DNA from: Paracoccaceae bacterium
Lineage (GTDB): Bacteria; Pseudomonadota; Alphaproteobacteria; Rhodobacterales; Rhodobacteraceae
NCBI GenBank assembly: GCA_021741245.1
Contig: JAIOYF010000005.1
Location: forward strand, 226,572-290,571
Length of the DNA stretch: 64,000 nt
Direction of reading: 5' to 3'
Positions 1 to 8,556 of the stretch are shown here, piece after piece; position 1 is the first letter of the stretch; each line of letters starts with the position of its first letter. Made by a program: the position numbers and the translations under genes. A model generated the notes under the pieces. The model saw only the letters and a list, made by a program, of their open reading frames with translations, did not search any database and was not told the origin of the DNA.

Positions 1-7
1 GGGGGGA

Positions 8-586
8 TCAATGTCTGTCGATGTTGCGCAAAAGCTCATAGGCCATGTGGTTGCTAAAGGCGTTGTCCATCGCCTTTAGGACATCGTCACCGACAAAGTC
101 CCGCGCCAGCGACGCGTCGCAAATCCGCGAGCGTTCGGCCGAAAAGTCATTTGCCGAAAAGCTCTTTGAGAAAAGGATGATGGGCAGATCAGGATGGTCC
201 TTGCGCAGTTTGGTCGCAAAGGTGATCGGATCAACCTGATAAGACAGATAATCATAGTCGATAAAGCAGCTTTGGGCAAAACGCGCAAAGGTGCTGTACC
301 ATTGGGCATCAAGCCCGAAAGAGACCGTCAAATGCAATGGGATATAGGCATTGTTTCTTAGGGTTTCACAGATCAGGTCAGAACAGTCGTCTTGTTGACC
401 GAACACAACCACACGCCGGGCCGGGTCGAACATCAACGCGTTCTCGATCGTGGCCGGTTTTGGGTGCCTTTCCAGAAACGTCGTCGACAGAACTTCTCTG
501 AAAACCTCGCTCTGAGATTTGGAGACCGCGTTGGCCATCTCGTCCGATACCGACCAGTCAGTTTCGTTTGAACAAGAAAAAGCCAT
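8..586 (-). CDS. Receiver-like protein of unknown function
   Basis: 192 aa from the ATG at 586, which has an AGG-containing stretch just upstream; an upstream in-frame start at 700 would add a less protein-like leader. The pattern resembles a degenerate response-regulator receiver: a hydrophobic strand ending in FGQQDD, a central CFIDYDY strand that could carry the phosphoacceptor aspartate, and a later strand IILFSKS followed by a helix. No output domain is present. It is divergent from the GAF-like gene starting at 776, so the two may share a promoter and a signalling role (inference). The assignment rests on pattern only; it could be an unrelated Rossmann-like fold. Confidence 0.5.
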   Translation of the reverse strand: MAFSCSNETDWSVSDEMANAVSKSQSEVFREVLSTTFLERHPKPATIENALMFDPARRVVVFGQQDDCSDLICETLRNNAYIPLHLTVSFGLDAQWYSTFARFAQSCFIDYDYLSYQVDPITFATKLRKDHPDLPIILFSKSFSANDFSAERSRICDASLARDFVGDDVLKAMDNAFSNHMAYELLRNIDRH

Positions 587-775
587 GCCTAACACCCCGT
601 TTTGTAGAGCGAACTTGGGTATTGATGGGGGGCTTGGCAACCGCCCGGATGGGTATCTAAAAAAACCAAAAGTATGGACCATGTCGCATTTCATGGGCAT
701 TTATCAGATGATTTATCGCATCTACCTCCCGTTAAGATAGAACGCCAAAAGGTATTTCGGCTGTATTTGGGGAAA

Positions 776-1291
776 ATGCACTTGGAGCAAAGCTGTGACA
801 AAAAGAAGATGCGGAGCCCAATTGGCTGTGAGATCGTAAGCATGGTCTCGCTGCCTGATACCGTGCTTGACCTGCTGTGCAACGTCGCAAAAGATGCGGT
901 CGGCGCGACATGGACCTTGCTCTATGTGTTTGAGGGAAGCAACGCCGTTTTGATCGCGTCATCCAATGGCGCGGATCTGAGTCTGTCAAAGCGGATTCCA
1001 ATCGGCAGTCTTACGTCGCCAGAAAGTGCCTATCTGGAAAACATGTCCGATTTGCGCCTGCCCAAACAGATGCTGGACGGTACGTATCATTCAACAAAGA
1101 TATACGGCGATAACGCGGTGATCGGTCACTTGGTCGTCGGCTTTGCTCAAACCCCGTTCGACATGTCAGCGGCGCACGCCAATATGCTGCGCAATTTGGC
1201 CCAAGTCATATCGTCCAGGCTGAATACAGAGGTTGTGATGGGCAAGGTGATCCGCAGCTTGCTTGGGGCGATCGAGGCAGACAAGCAGTGA
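776..1291 (+). CDS. GAF-domain-like protein
   Basis: 171 aa from ATG 776, preceded by GGGGA; ATG 809 is an alternative start. The alternation of strands and helices (DAVGATWTLLYVFEG, then NAVIGHLVVGF, then an ANMLRNLAQVISSRL helix near the end) fits a single GAF sensory domain without catalytic or DNA-binding modules. It ends 6 bp before the convergent L,D-transpeptidase stop and is divergent from the receiver-like gene. Ligand and partner are unknown. Coding status is well supported by length and composition; the GAF call is moderate. Confidence 0.55.
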   Translation: MHLEQSCDKKKMRSPIGCEIVSMVSLPDTVLDLLCNVAKDAVGATWTLLYVFEGSNAVLIASSNGADLSLSKRIPIGSLTSPESAYLENMSDLRLPKQMLDGTYHSTKIYGDNAVIGHLVVGFAQTPFDMSAAHANMLRNLAQVISSRLNTEVVMGKVIRSLLGAIEADKQ

Positions 1292-1297
1292 CCCGCG

Positions 1298-1732
1298 CTA
1301 TCTGATCACCACGACCTTCAGGTTCTGTTTGCCCTCATACCGAACCATATCGAACAAGATGCGGGCATTTTCCGTTTGCAGGCGCACACAGCCCGCACTG
1401 GCCGGGCGGCCCAGTTTTGAGACCTGATTGGTGCCGTGAATCGCATAATTGCCGTTGTAAAAGATCGCATAGGGCATGGGCGCGTTGTTATACAGGCTTG
1501 ATTTGTGGTTCTTTGACAGCCATTGCGCGCCCAGCCACTGACCAACAGGCGTTACTTTGCCCGCACGGGCGGTCGAGACGGGCCATTCATAGAGCTTTCG
1601 CCCCTCATGATAGACCTCCATCATCTGCTTTGAGATGCTGACGCGGGCAATGATCCGCTCTGCCGCCGCCTCTTGCGCGCCAAGGCACAGGGCAAAGGCT
1701 GCAGAGATAAAGGCAATGATAAAATGACGCAT
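1298..1732 (-). CDS. Secreted L,D-transpeptidase (YkuD family)
   Basis: 144 aa from ATG 1732, starting MRHFIIAF, which gives a clean signal peptide ending near AAAE; the 11 upstream in-frame codons are discarded. The catalytic YkuD domain fills the rest: the AIHGTNQ histidine followed by SAGCVRL with the nucleophilic cysteine, the family HGT...S-x-GCxR pattern. It is likely to cross-link peptidoglycan or anchor proteins to it in the periplasm. It is a minimal single-domain version with no LysM or PG-binding module. Monocistronic, convergent with the GAF-like gene. Confidence 0.88.
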   Translation of the reverse strand: MRHFIIAFISAAFALCLGAQEAAAERIIARVSISKQMMEVYHEGRKLYEWPVSTARAGKVTPVGQWLGAQWLSKNHKSSLYNNAPMPYAIFYNGNYAIHGTNQVSKLGRPASAGCVRLQTENARILFDMVRYEGKQNLKVVVIR

Positions 1733-1851
1733 GGCAGTCTCCGACAAGAATGAGCCCCCGCTCAATTGGCAGGTTTCCGCGCATCGGCTTTTGAGTCAAT
1801 GATTTTCGGGCCTTGGCGGGGTCAGGAATTCCCGCCCCCACGGTTGCGTGT

Positions 1852-2766
1852 CTACTTTCGCATCGCGCGTTGCAGTTTCACAGGCTCTGACCGGCTGAGT
1901 TTTACAAAATGCGCCATATAGGGGCGGGCCACGTCAACATCGCGCACAGCGGCATAGAGCCGTTTGGTGACCGGCATGGGGCCTAAGGGGAGTGTCACAT
2001 AATCCGCGTTGCTGCTGACATCGCGCAACACCCAGTCAGGCAGCACCGCCACACCACGATTGCTGCCCACCAGCATCAAGATCACCGCCGTCATCTCCAC
2101 CGGGCGTTGCACGCGGGGTTCCACCTTGGCCGGGGTCAGCACTTCGGTGAACACGTCCAGTTTGTCGCGGCTGACGGGATAGGTCATCAAAACCTGATCG
2201 CGGAAATCCTCGGCCTCGATATACGCCTTGGCGGCAAGCGGGTTCTGCGCTGAGGCCACGAACATCGGGTGATAGTCGAACAGCGGCACAAAGGTCACGC
2301 CGGGAATCGGCGTCGGATCGGACGAGATGACCAGATCCACCTCTTCGCGGTTCAGGGCGGGCAGGGCGTCAAAGGCAAGGCCCGCCCGGATATCGACATC
2401 CACTTCCGGCCAGGCGCGGCGAAACAGTTCCAACACCTCGAACAACCAGTCAAAACAGGCATGGCATTCCAGCGCGATATGCAGCCGCCCGGTTTTCCCT
2501 GAACGCAGGGCGCGAAACTCATCCTCCATCAACTCGATCTCGGGCAAGATGCGATCCGCCGCGCGCAGCATCCGCACCCCCGCTGCCGACAGCGTCATCG
2601 GCTTTGATCGGCGCACGAACAGTTCCATCCCGGCCTGATCTTCAAGGCCCTTGACCTGATGCGACAGCGCCGATTGCGTCATGTTCAGCATCTCGGCGGC
2701 GCGGGCAAGGCCGCCTGCCTGATGAATGGCACGGATCGTGCGCAGGTGGCGCAATTCGATGTACAT
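1852..2766 (-). CDS. metR: LysR-type regulator of methionine genes (MetR-like)
   Basis: 304 aa from ATG 2766 (MYIELRHLRTIRAIH); the longer open frame runs across the metF promoter and is rejected. An N-terminal winged HTH (about residues 3-62, with AEMLNMTQSALSHQVKGLE) is followed by a LysR effector domain. Divergent from metF with a 94-bp gap, the classic MetR/metF arrangement in which homocysteine is co-effector (family knowledge). The gap holds an inverted repeat suitable as operator. The assignment rests on both HTH similarity and neighbour. Confidence 0.85.
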   Translation of the reverse strand: MYIELRHLRTIRAIHQAGGLARAAEMLNMTQSALSHQVKGLEDQAGMELFVRRSKPMTLSAAGVRMLRAADRILPEIELMEDEFRALRSGKTGRLHIALECHACFDWLFEVLELFRRAWPEVDVDIRAGLAFDALPALNREEVDLVISSDPTPIPGVTFVPLFDYHPMFVASAQNPLAAKAYIEAEDFRDQVLMTYPVSRDKLDVFTEVLTPAKVEPRVQRPVEMTAVILMLVGSNRGVAVLPDWVLRDVSSNADYVTLPLGPMPVTKRLYAAVRDVDVARPYMAHFVKLSRSEPVKLQRAMRK

Positions 2767-2788
2767 GAGGTTGACCACATATAGTTGT

Positions 2789-2810
2789 TGAGAATTATGA
2801 ATTGGTCTCA
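2789..2810. promoter_or_regulatory. Candidate MetR operator between metR and metF
   Basis: A perfect inverted repeat TGAGA-N12-TCTCA lies in the 94-bp divergent gap, with a GAATT.TGAATT direct repeat inside the spacer. The position suits autoregulation of metR and activation of metF. It does not match the enterobacterial TGAA-N5-TTCA site exactly, so it is a candidate only. Confidence 0.4.
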
Positions 2811-2860
2811 CATCCGCAATTCTGCGACAAGAGGATAACCGCAAGAAAAGGACGCCCCAA

Positions 2861-3727
2861 ATGGCAACGCCCCGCATCAGCTTTGAATTCTTTCCGCCCC
2901 AGACGCTGGACGCGTCGTTCCGGCTGTGGGAAACCGTGCAGGCGCTGGCCCCGATGCAGCCAGAATTTGTCTCTGTCACGTATGGCGCAGGCGGCACCAC
3001 GCGCAAACTGACGCATGAGGCGGTGACGACCATCGGCCGCAACTACGGGCTGAACGTGGCCGCCCACCTGACCTGCGTTGACGCCACCCGCGCCGAGACG
3101 CTGGACATCGCGAAATCCTATGCACAGGCCGGGGTGCGCGAGATTGTGGCGCTGCGCGGCGATGCGCCCAAGGGGGCCACGCGCTTTACGTCCCACCCCG
3201 ATGGCTTTGCCTCTTCCGTGGATCTGATCGAGGCACTGGCCCGCACCGGGGATTTCAAGATCCGCGTCGGCGCCTATCCCGAACCACATCCCGATGCCGC
3301 CGATACGCTGGCCGATGTGCGCTGGCTCAAGCGCAAGGTGGATGCGGGGGCGACCTCTGCCATCACCCAATTCTTCTTTGACGCCGACACCTTCTTCCGC
3401 TTCCGTGATCTGTGCGCCAAAGAGGGGATCACCGCGCCGATCCTGCCGGGGATTTTGCCGATCACCTCATGGGATGGGGCAAAGCGCTTTGCCAATCGCT
3501 GCGGCACCCAAGTTCCGGCCAAGCTGGATGAGGCATTCATCACCGCCGCCCGCGACGGCCGCGAAGAGCTTTACGCCCTCGCCCATTGCACGCAGCTTTG
3601 CGACAAACTGCTCGAAGGCGGGGTAGAGGATCTGCATTTCTACACCCTCAACCGCCCCCATCTGACACGTGAGGTGGTGCGCGCCCTTGGCATCCAGCCG
3701 CAAATCATTCTGGAAAACGTGGCCTGA
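2861..3727 (+). CDS. metF: Methylenetetrahydrofolate reductase
   Basis: 288 aa, a normal length for bacterial MetF. It starts with the typical ISFEFFPPQT motif, followed by QPEFVSVTYGAGG, a loop important for folate/FAD binding in this family, and ALRGDAPKG. It reduces 5,10-methylene-THF to 5-methyl-THF with FAD, supplying the methyl group for methionine synthesis in the cytosol. An AAGGA-type RBS lies upstream of ATG 2861. Divergently transcribed from metR and closed by a strong terminator at 3753. Confidence 0.95.
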   Translation: MATPRISFEFFPPQTLDASFRLWETVQALAPMQPEFVSVTYGAGGTTRKLTHEAVTTIGRNYGLNVAAHLTCVDATRAETLDIAKSYAQAGVREIVALRGDAPKGATRFTSHPDGFASSVDLIEALARTGDFKIRVGAYPEPHPDAADTLADVRWLKRKVDAGATSAITQFFFDADTFFRFRDLCAKEGITAPILPGILPITSWDGAKRFANRCGTQVPAKLDEAFITAARDGREELYALAHCTQLCDKLLEGGVEDLHFYTLNRPHLTREVVRALGIQPQIILENVA

Positions 3728-3752
3728 TTTCAGGCCACAGGTGTCTCCCTGG

Positions 3753-3782
3753 CCCCCATCCTCGGATGCGGGGTCTTTTTTT
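3753..3782 (+). terminator. Rho-independent terminator after metF
   Basis: A CCCCCATCC / GGATGCGGGG hairpin with a bulged GC, followed by TCTTTTTTT. It lies 25 bp after the metF stop. Confidence 0.85.
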
Positions 3783-3869
3783 GCCTAAGGGGCAGCCCCC
3801 GACCGCAATAAAACCGTTTCCAAGCGCCGTCCTGCCGCTTTATCCTGTTCCCCAACACAAGGGGACATC

Positions 3870-4310
3870 ATGCCAAAGCCGATCTATATTCTCAACGGTC
3901 CGAATCTTAACCTTCTGGGCCTGCGGCAACCGGAAATCTATGGAAAGCAAACGCTTGACGACGTGGCCGAGGCCTGCGCCGGATTGGCCGAGGATCTGGG
4001 CCTGACCATCCGCTTTCACCAGTCCAACCACGAAGGCGCGGTGATCGACTGGATTCATCAGGCCCGCAACGAAGGGGCGGGGATCATCATCAACCCCGGT
4101 GCTTTCACCCATACATCCGTGGCGATTCTGGATGCGCTCAACGCCTTTGATGCCCCGGTGCTGGAGGTGCATATCTCCAACGTGCACAAGCGTGAGGCGT
4201 TTCGCCACCATTCCTATGTGTCCCTCAGGGCCGAAGGGGTGATCGCGGGTTTTGGCACCGAAGGCTATCTCTTGGCCCTGCGCCGGATGAAGACGCTGGT
4301 CGGGGCATGA
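3870..4310 (+). CDS. aroQ: 3-dehydroquinate dehydratase, type II
   Basis: 146 aa, normal for the small dodecameric type II enzyme. Visible motifs: [19 protein letters not shown] with the catalytic tyrosine of the lid loop, [10 protein letters not shown], and [18 protein letters not shown] with the active-site histidine. Catalyses 3-dehydroquinate to 3-dehydroshikimate in the shikimate pathway. An AAGGGGACATC ribosome site precedes ATG 3870. The next gene starts 24 bp downstream, so read-through into the acyl-CoA ligase is possible. Confidence 0.96.
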   Translation: MPKPIYILNGPNLNLLGLRQPEIYGKQTLDDVAEACAGLAEDLGLTIRFHQSNHEGAVIDWIHQARNEGAGIIINPGAFTHTSVAILDALNAFDAPVLEVHISNVHKREAFRHHSYVSLRAEGVIAGFGTEGYLLALRRMKTLVGA

Positions 4311-4333
4311 CCGGGGCTGGGCTGGCCTGATCC

Positions 4334-5563
4334 ATGTCTATGGCTCTGGCAACCACAGCCCACGGTGGCGACTGTTTTTGCTGGCATCCGGCGGCGCGTC
4401 TGGTGGATGGGGCAGGGCGGACCGTTCCGCGGGACGCCCGCTTTGTGCCTGAAATTGCCGATCGCCCCTCGGGCCTTGCGCTGGCCACGGCCTTGGCCGG
4501 GCAGGGCCGGGCCTTTCGCATCGGCGGGCAGGGGTCGGTCACTGCGGGCAGGGTAATGTTTGAAACCCTGACCGGGGGAAGCCTTGGCAATGCACGGCGG
4601 GTGGTGCGCTCACAGCGCAGCTGGCTGGCCAGTTTTGCCATCAACGCCGAGCTTTTTGGCCTGTCAACGATCACACGCACAGCCATCCTTGGGCGGTTGT
4701 CACATTCCTTGGCACTTTATGGCGCGCTTGAGGGGCTGTGTCTGGGGTCCGAGGTGCATCTGCTGGATGATCTGCGCCCTGACCGACAACGCGCCGCTTT
4801 GGCCGCGCGCGCGATCACCCATCTTTACGCCACCCCCGCGCAACTGCGCCTTTTGGCCGAGGGGGAGGGCGCGGCCTGCCCGGCCCTGACCCATGTGATC
4901 ATCGGCGGCTCAAAACTCGGGGCGGCCTTGCGTCTGTCCGTCACCAAGATGGCCCCAAAGGCCCAGATCCACGAATTCTACGGCGCGGCAGAGAGCAGTT
5001 TCATCACCCTTGCCGGGCCGCAAGACGCGCCCCACACCGTGGGTCATCCCTATCCGGGTGTCCATCTGCGGCTGCTGTCGACCGATGGTCAGGAATGCCC
5101 GATGGGGGAACCGGGTGAGGTCTGGGTGCAAAGCCCTTATCTCTTCGCGGGCTATGCGGGCGAAGATCCGGGCGGCGCGGTGATCCGCGATGGTTGGCTT
5201 TCGGTGGGCGAGGTGGCGACGCAGACCCCCCAAGGCTTGGTGCTGCATGGGCGGGCAGGGCGCATGGTCACCGTGGCCGACCGCAATGTCTTTCCCGAAG
5301 AAATCGAGGCCCTGCTGGCCAGCTTTCCCGGCGTCCGTGCCGTGGCCGTTTTGCCCGTGGCCGATGCGGCGCGGGGGGCGGTGCTGGTGGCGGTGGTGCA
5401 GGGCGATCCAAGCTGCTCCGATTCGATCATGGCGGCGGCGCGCGCGGCCCTTGGCCCACTGATCGCGCCCAAGCGGTTGATCTGGATCGCGGATTGGCCA
5501 AGGCTGCCTTCGGGCAAGACCGACCTTGCTGCCTTGCGCGAAGGGGCTGGCCCATGGCCGTGA
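4334..5563 (+). CDS. Short acyl-CoA ligase (AMP-binding family), YhfT-like by context
   Basis: 409 aa, shorter than the 500-550 aa usual for acyl-CoA synthetases; the N-terminal lobe is reduced. Family motifs: a degenerate P-loop (LTGGSLGNARR, about residues 79-89, where TSGTTGxPK is usual), HEFYGAAES near 215, GRAGRMVTVADRNVFPEEIE, and the C-terminal SGK with the conserved lysine near 395. Would adenylate a carboxylic acid and transfer it to CoA. It overlaps the thiolase by 10 bp and is convergent with bioMNY. The same trio (BioY, acyl-CoA ligase, thiolase) is known in Bacillus as yhfU-yhfT-yhfS. Substrate unknown; a biotin-related or pimelate-like acid is inference. Confidence 0.75.
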   Translation: MSMALATTAHGGDCFCWHPAARLVDGAGRTVPRDARFVPEIADRPSGLALATALAGQGRAFRIGGQGSVTAGRVMFETLTGGSLGNARRVVRSQRSWLASFAINAELFGLSTITRTAILGRLSHSLALYGALEGLCLGSEVHLLDDLRPDRQRAALAARAITHLYATPAQLRLLAEGEGAACPALTHVIIGGSKLGAALRLSVTKMAPKAQIHEFYGAAESSFITLAGPQDAPHTVGHPYPGVHLRLLSTDGQECPMGEPGEVWVQSPYLFAGYAGEDPGGAVIRDGWLSVGEVATQTPQGLVLHGRAGRMVTVADRNVFPEEIEALLASFPGVRAVAVLPVADAARGAVLVAVVQGDPSCSDSIMAAARAALGPLIAPKRLIWIADWPRLPSGKTDLAALREGAGPWP

Positions 5564-6627
5564 TCCTTGCCGCCCGTCGCACGGCTGTGGTGCCCAAGGG
5601 CGGTGCCTTTGCCCGCCTTTCGCTGGAGGAACTGGCCGTGCCGGTGATCCGCGCCTGTCTGGCCGATGCCGGGATATCCTCGGTGGATGAGGTGATCTGC
5701 GCCAATGCCATCGGCCCCGGCGGCAACCCTGCGCGCCGGATTGTGCTGGCGTCGGGTCTGCCGCAAACGGTGGCGGGCCTTAGCATTGATCGCCAATGTG
5801 CGGGCGGTCTGGATGCCATTTTGCTGGCGCGGATGATGGTTGACAACGGGATGGCGCAGGTGGTGCTGGCAGGCGGGGTGGAAAGCTTTTCCCGCCGCCC
5901 CCTGCGCCTGCACACCGACCCAGATGGCGGCCCCCCCATCCCCTATGACGAGGCCCCGTTTACCCCATGGCCCGACCGCAACCCCAGCATGGCGGCGGCG
6001 GCGGCGGCTTTGGCCAGCCAGCAGCGGATCACCCGACAAGAGCAAGACGATTGGGCGGCCCAAAGCCATGCCAAGGCATGTGCCGTGACCGACTGGCCCG
6101 AGGTGGTCGTGCTGCGCGGCCAAGCCCACGATCCCTTTGCCCGCCGCCTTGGCCCCGCCCTTCTGGCGCGGGCGCGGGTCCTCCACGGCTCTGTCACAGC
6201 CGCCACGGCGGCGGTGGCGGCGGATGCGGCGGCGTTTTGCGTGGTGGCGGCGGATCATCTGGCAACCCGGTCTGCGCTGCGCCTGTTGGGCGGGGCCACG
6301 CTTGGCGCAGACCCTGTGCAACCCGGACTGGCCCCGATCCCCGCGATTGCAGCGGCCTTGGCGCAGGCGGGGCTAAGCGCCCCGGCGATCACCCATGCCG
6401 AGGTGATGGAGGCCTATGCCGCCCAAGCCATTGCCTGTGTGCGCGGCGCGGGGCTGGACCCGGCAGGGGTGAACCCGGGCGGCGGCGCATTGGCACGTGG
6501 CCATCCCATCGGGGCCTCGGGCGCAATTCTTGCGGTGCGGCTGTTTCACGGCATCGCGCAGGGCACGGGCCTTGCGGCCATCGCCTCGGCCGGGGGGATC
6601 GGCTCGGCCCTAGTGGTGGCGCGCTAG
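5554..6627 (+). CDS. Thiolase-family protein, YhfS-like by context, missing the second active-site cysteine
   Basis: 357 aa from ATG 5554, inside the 3' end of the ligase gene (10-bp overlap, translational coupling); the longer frame upstream is a shadow of the ligase. The nucleophilic cysteine is present in DRQCAGGLDAI (Cys82), and the NPGGGALARGHPIGASGA block with its histidine is present. The usual C-terminal CxGGG(M/Q)G cysteine is replaced: the sequence reads GLAAIASAGGIG, with Ala344 at that position. The loop domain is also short compared with the roughly 390 aa usual for thiolases. Might have altered chemistry. The stop codon overlaps the convergent bioY stop in a shared CTAG. Confidence 0.8.
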   Translation: MAVILAARRTAVVPKGGAFARLSLEELAVPVIRACLADAGISSVDEVICANAIGPGGNPARRIVLASGLPQTVAGLSIDRQCAGGLDAILLARMMVDNGMAQVVLAGGVESFSRRPLRLHTDPDGGPPIPYDEAPFTPWPDRNPSMAAAAAALASQQRITRQEQDDWAAQSHAKACAVTDWPEVVVLRGQAHDPFARRLGPALLARARVLHGSVTAATAAVAADAAAFCVVAADHLATRSALRLLGGATLGADPVQPGLAPIPAIAAALAQAGLSAPAITHAEVMEAYAAQAIACVRGAGLDPAGVNPGGGALARGHPIGASGAILAVRLFHGIAQGTGLAAIASAGGIGSALVVAR

Positions 6628-7169
6628 CCTGCGCGCGACAGCAGGGCCGCAGGGCGGGCCGTGGCGATGGATTGTGTGATCAGCCCCGCAAGGCCCGCCT
6701 TGACGATATCCCCCGGCAGATAGGCAAGCGCGATCACCGCCGCCTCAATCAGCGTCTTGTCCAGCATCAGGGCCAAGCCAAGAATGCCAAACAGGCTCAG
6801 CACACCAATGCCGCCAATGATCGCGGCACCCAGTGCCGCCCACCCGGGGGCCAGTGTCGTGCGCTCCATCACCCAGCCCGCGACAAAGGCCGCAATCGGA
6901 AAGCCCACCAGATAGCCGACCGAGGGGCCGACAAAGACCCCAAGGCCGCCGCGCCCCCCCGCCAGCAACGGCAGGCCAAGCGCCACCAGCAGCAAGAAAA
7001 GCAAAACCGCAAGCGCCCCCTTGCGCGCGCCAAGCACCGTGCCGCACAGCATGATGCCAAGGCTTTGCGCTGTGATCGGCACGCCTGCGGCCAGATCAAG
7101 GCGCGGCACAAGGCCCAAGGCCGCGATCAGGGCGGCGAAAAGCGCGATATGGGTCAGGCTGCGTTCCAT
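6624..7169 (-). CDS. bioY: Biotin ECF transporter substrate-binding subunit
   Basis: 181 aa from ATG 7169. Two ATGs lie close together (7175 and 7169); AAAGGGG touches the first but sits 6 bp before the second, so 7169 is preferred. About six hydrophobic segments and BioY signatures: DLAAGVPITAQSLGIMLCGTVLGARKG near the N-terminus and GPSVGYLVGFPIAAFVAGW mid-protein. It is the S component that binds biotin in the membrane. Last gene of bioM-bioN-bioY; its stop overlaps the convergent thiolase stop. Confidence 0.93.
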   Translation of the reverse strand: MERSLTHIALFAALIAALGLVPRLDLAAGVPITAQSLGIMLCGTVLGARKGALAVLLFLLLVALGLPLLAGGRGGLGVFVGPSVGYLVGFPIAAFVAGWVMERTTLAPGWAALGAAIIGGIGVLSLFGILGLALMLDKTLIEAAVIALAYLPGDIVKAGLAGLITQSIATARPAALLSRAG

Positions 7170-7197
7170 CGACATCCCCTTTGGTCGTGGCGGCCTT

Positions 7198-7800
7198 TTA
7201 CTCTGCCCCACCCCGCGCCCGCAAGGCCTGCGCAACATGGTCGGCATCATCCAATGCGGCAAGGGCGGCAGGCCCCAGAATGCGCCACCCCACCTGCCTG
7301 CCCGCGCTGCGCGCACGGTAGGCATCGCGCAGATGCCCCATCCGCTCGGCCAAAACGGGAATAAAACGGATCACCAGCGCAATTGCCAACGCCAGCCTGC
7401 GCGGCGGCAGCGCAAAGGCAAAGGGCCGGGCAAGCCGCTCGATCACCGCGATCATATCGGCCAGACGCGTGGTCATCGTCACCAGATTGGCCGCCGCAAT
7501 CGCGCACAGCATGCGCAGAACGATCACGCTGCCCCCCGCCAGATCGCCCAGCCACAGATGCCACAGCCCCACCACCACCACAAAGGGCCAGACCGGCCAC
7601 AGCATCCGCAGCGCATGGGCGGCAAAGCGCAGCCCCCCAACCGCGATATGCAGCACACCCAAGGACAGGGCCACGCCGATCAGCGGCAGGGGCGAGGCGA
7701 TCTGGAACAGCCCCAGCGTCACAAGGGCAAGCGCCGCCAGCTTGACCCCGGCCCGCACCGGATGCAACCGGGTGTCAATGGGCGAGGTCAGCGTCAGCAT
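7198..7800 (-). CDS. bioN: ECF transporter transmembrane protein (CbiQ/EcfT type)
   Basis: 200 aa from ATG 7800 (MLTLTSPIDTRLHP); the 11 codons upstream lie inside bioM. Several transmembrane segments, and the coupling-helix motif ARSAGR near residue 170, typical of EcfT proteins that dock to the ATPase. Overlaps the end of bioM by 26 bp, so it is translationally coupled. Forms the BioMNY energy-coupling module with its neighbours. Confidence 0.9.
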   Translation of the reverse strand: MLTLTSPIDTRLHPVRAGVKLAALALVTLGLFQIASPLPLIGVALSLGVLHIAVGGLRFAAHALRMLWPVWPFVVVVGLWHLWLGDLAGGSVIVLRMLCAIAAANLVTMTTRLADMIAVIERLARPFAFALPPRRLALAIALVIRFIPVLAERMGHLRDAYRARSAGRQVGWRILGPAALAALDDADHVAQALRARGGAE

Positions 7801-8503
7801 CTTGTGCCCCCAACCGCGCCATTTCGAACGCAAAGGCGGCTGTCACCTCTGCCGCCGCCCCATCCGCCCGCACGCGCCCCGCCTCCAGCCAGATCACCCG
7901 GTCTGCTGCCGCCACCGCCGCCGGATCATGGGTGATGGTCACCAACCGCTGGGTCAGCCCCTCAAAGGCGCGGGCCAGCCGGGCCTGTGTTGGCAGATCC
8001 AGCCCGGCAAGCGGTTCATCCAGCAAGATCGTCGCGGGTTCCATCATCAGAACCGATTGCAGGCACAGCCAGTGGCGCTGCCCTTGGCTCAGCGTCGCCA
8101 CCGCCGCCCCGATCCATTCGGCCCGCCCCTCGGCCCGCAAACGCGCCTTGGCGCGGTCAAGTGCTGCTTCCTTGGCCAGACCCATCTGGATCAGGCCAAA
8201 GGCCAATTCCTCCTCTGGCGTGGGGAACAGGATCTGATGGTCGGGATTCTGGAACAAGATGCCAAGCCGGGACAGCATCTTTTTCCGTTCCCGCGCGGGG
8301 TTCAGGCCATCGACTGTCACCTGCCCATCCGTGGGGGCAATCAGCCCTGCCATCAGGCGCAACAAGGTGGATTTGCCCGACCCGTTGCGCCCCACGATCC
8401 CGATCCGTCTTTCGTGCAGGTGCAGCGACAGGCCCGACAGGATGGGTTTGCCAGCCACGGCATAGCTGACACCCTCCAGCATGATCCCGCCCTGATCGGT
8501 CAT
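7775..8503 (-). CDS. bioM: ECF transporter ATPase for biotin uptake
   Basis: 242 aa from ATG 8503 (MTDQGGIMLEGV); ATG 8527 and 8590 are in frame but add unconserved residues. Walker A GRNGSGKST (about 38-46), Q-loop FQNPDHQ, signature ATLSQGQRH, Walker B ILLDEPLAGLD, and a switch histidine in ITHDP. A single ATPase serving BioN/BioY, the three-gene arrangement found in alphaproteobacteria. A palindrome upstream may be its operator. First gene of the operon. Confidence 0.9.
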   Translation of the reverse strand: MTDQGGIMLEGVSYAVAGKPILSGLSLHLHERRIGIVGRNGSGKSTLLRLMAGLIAPTDGQVTVDGLNPARERKKMLSRLGILFQNPDHQILFPTPEEELAFGLIQMGLAKEAALDRAKARLRAEGRAEWIGAAVATLSQGQRHWLCLQSVLMMEPATILLDEPLAGLDLPTQARLARAFEGLTQRLVTITHDPAAVAAADRVIWLEAGRVRADGAAAEVTAAFAFEMARLGAQDADADLAH

Positions 8504-8556
8504 CGGCCCCGTCACATCCTTGCACATCTGCCGCGTGATAGACCCGGCGGGCACCC

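Noticed and set aside
5194..5553. Long N-terminal extension of the thiolase frame
   Set aside because: This part is an out-of-frame reading of the acyl-CoA ligase; the thiolase family start is at 5554.
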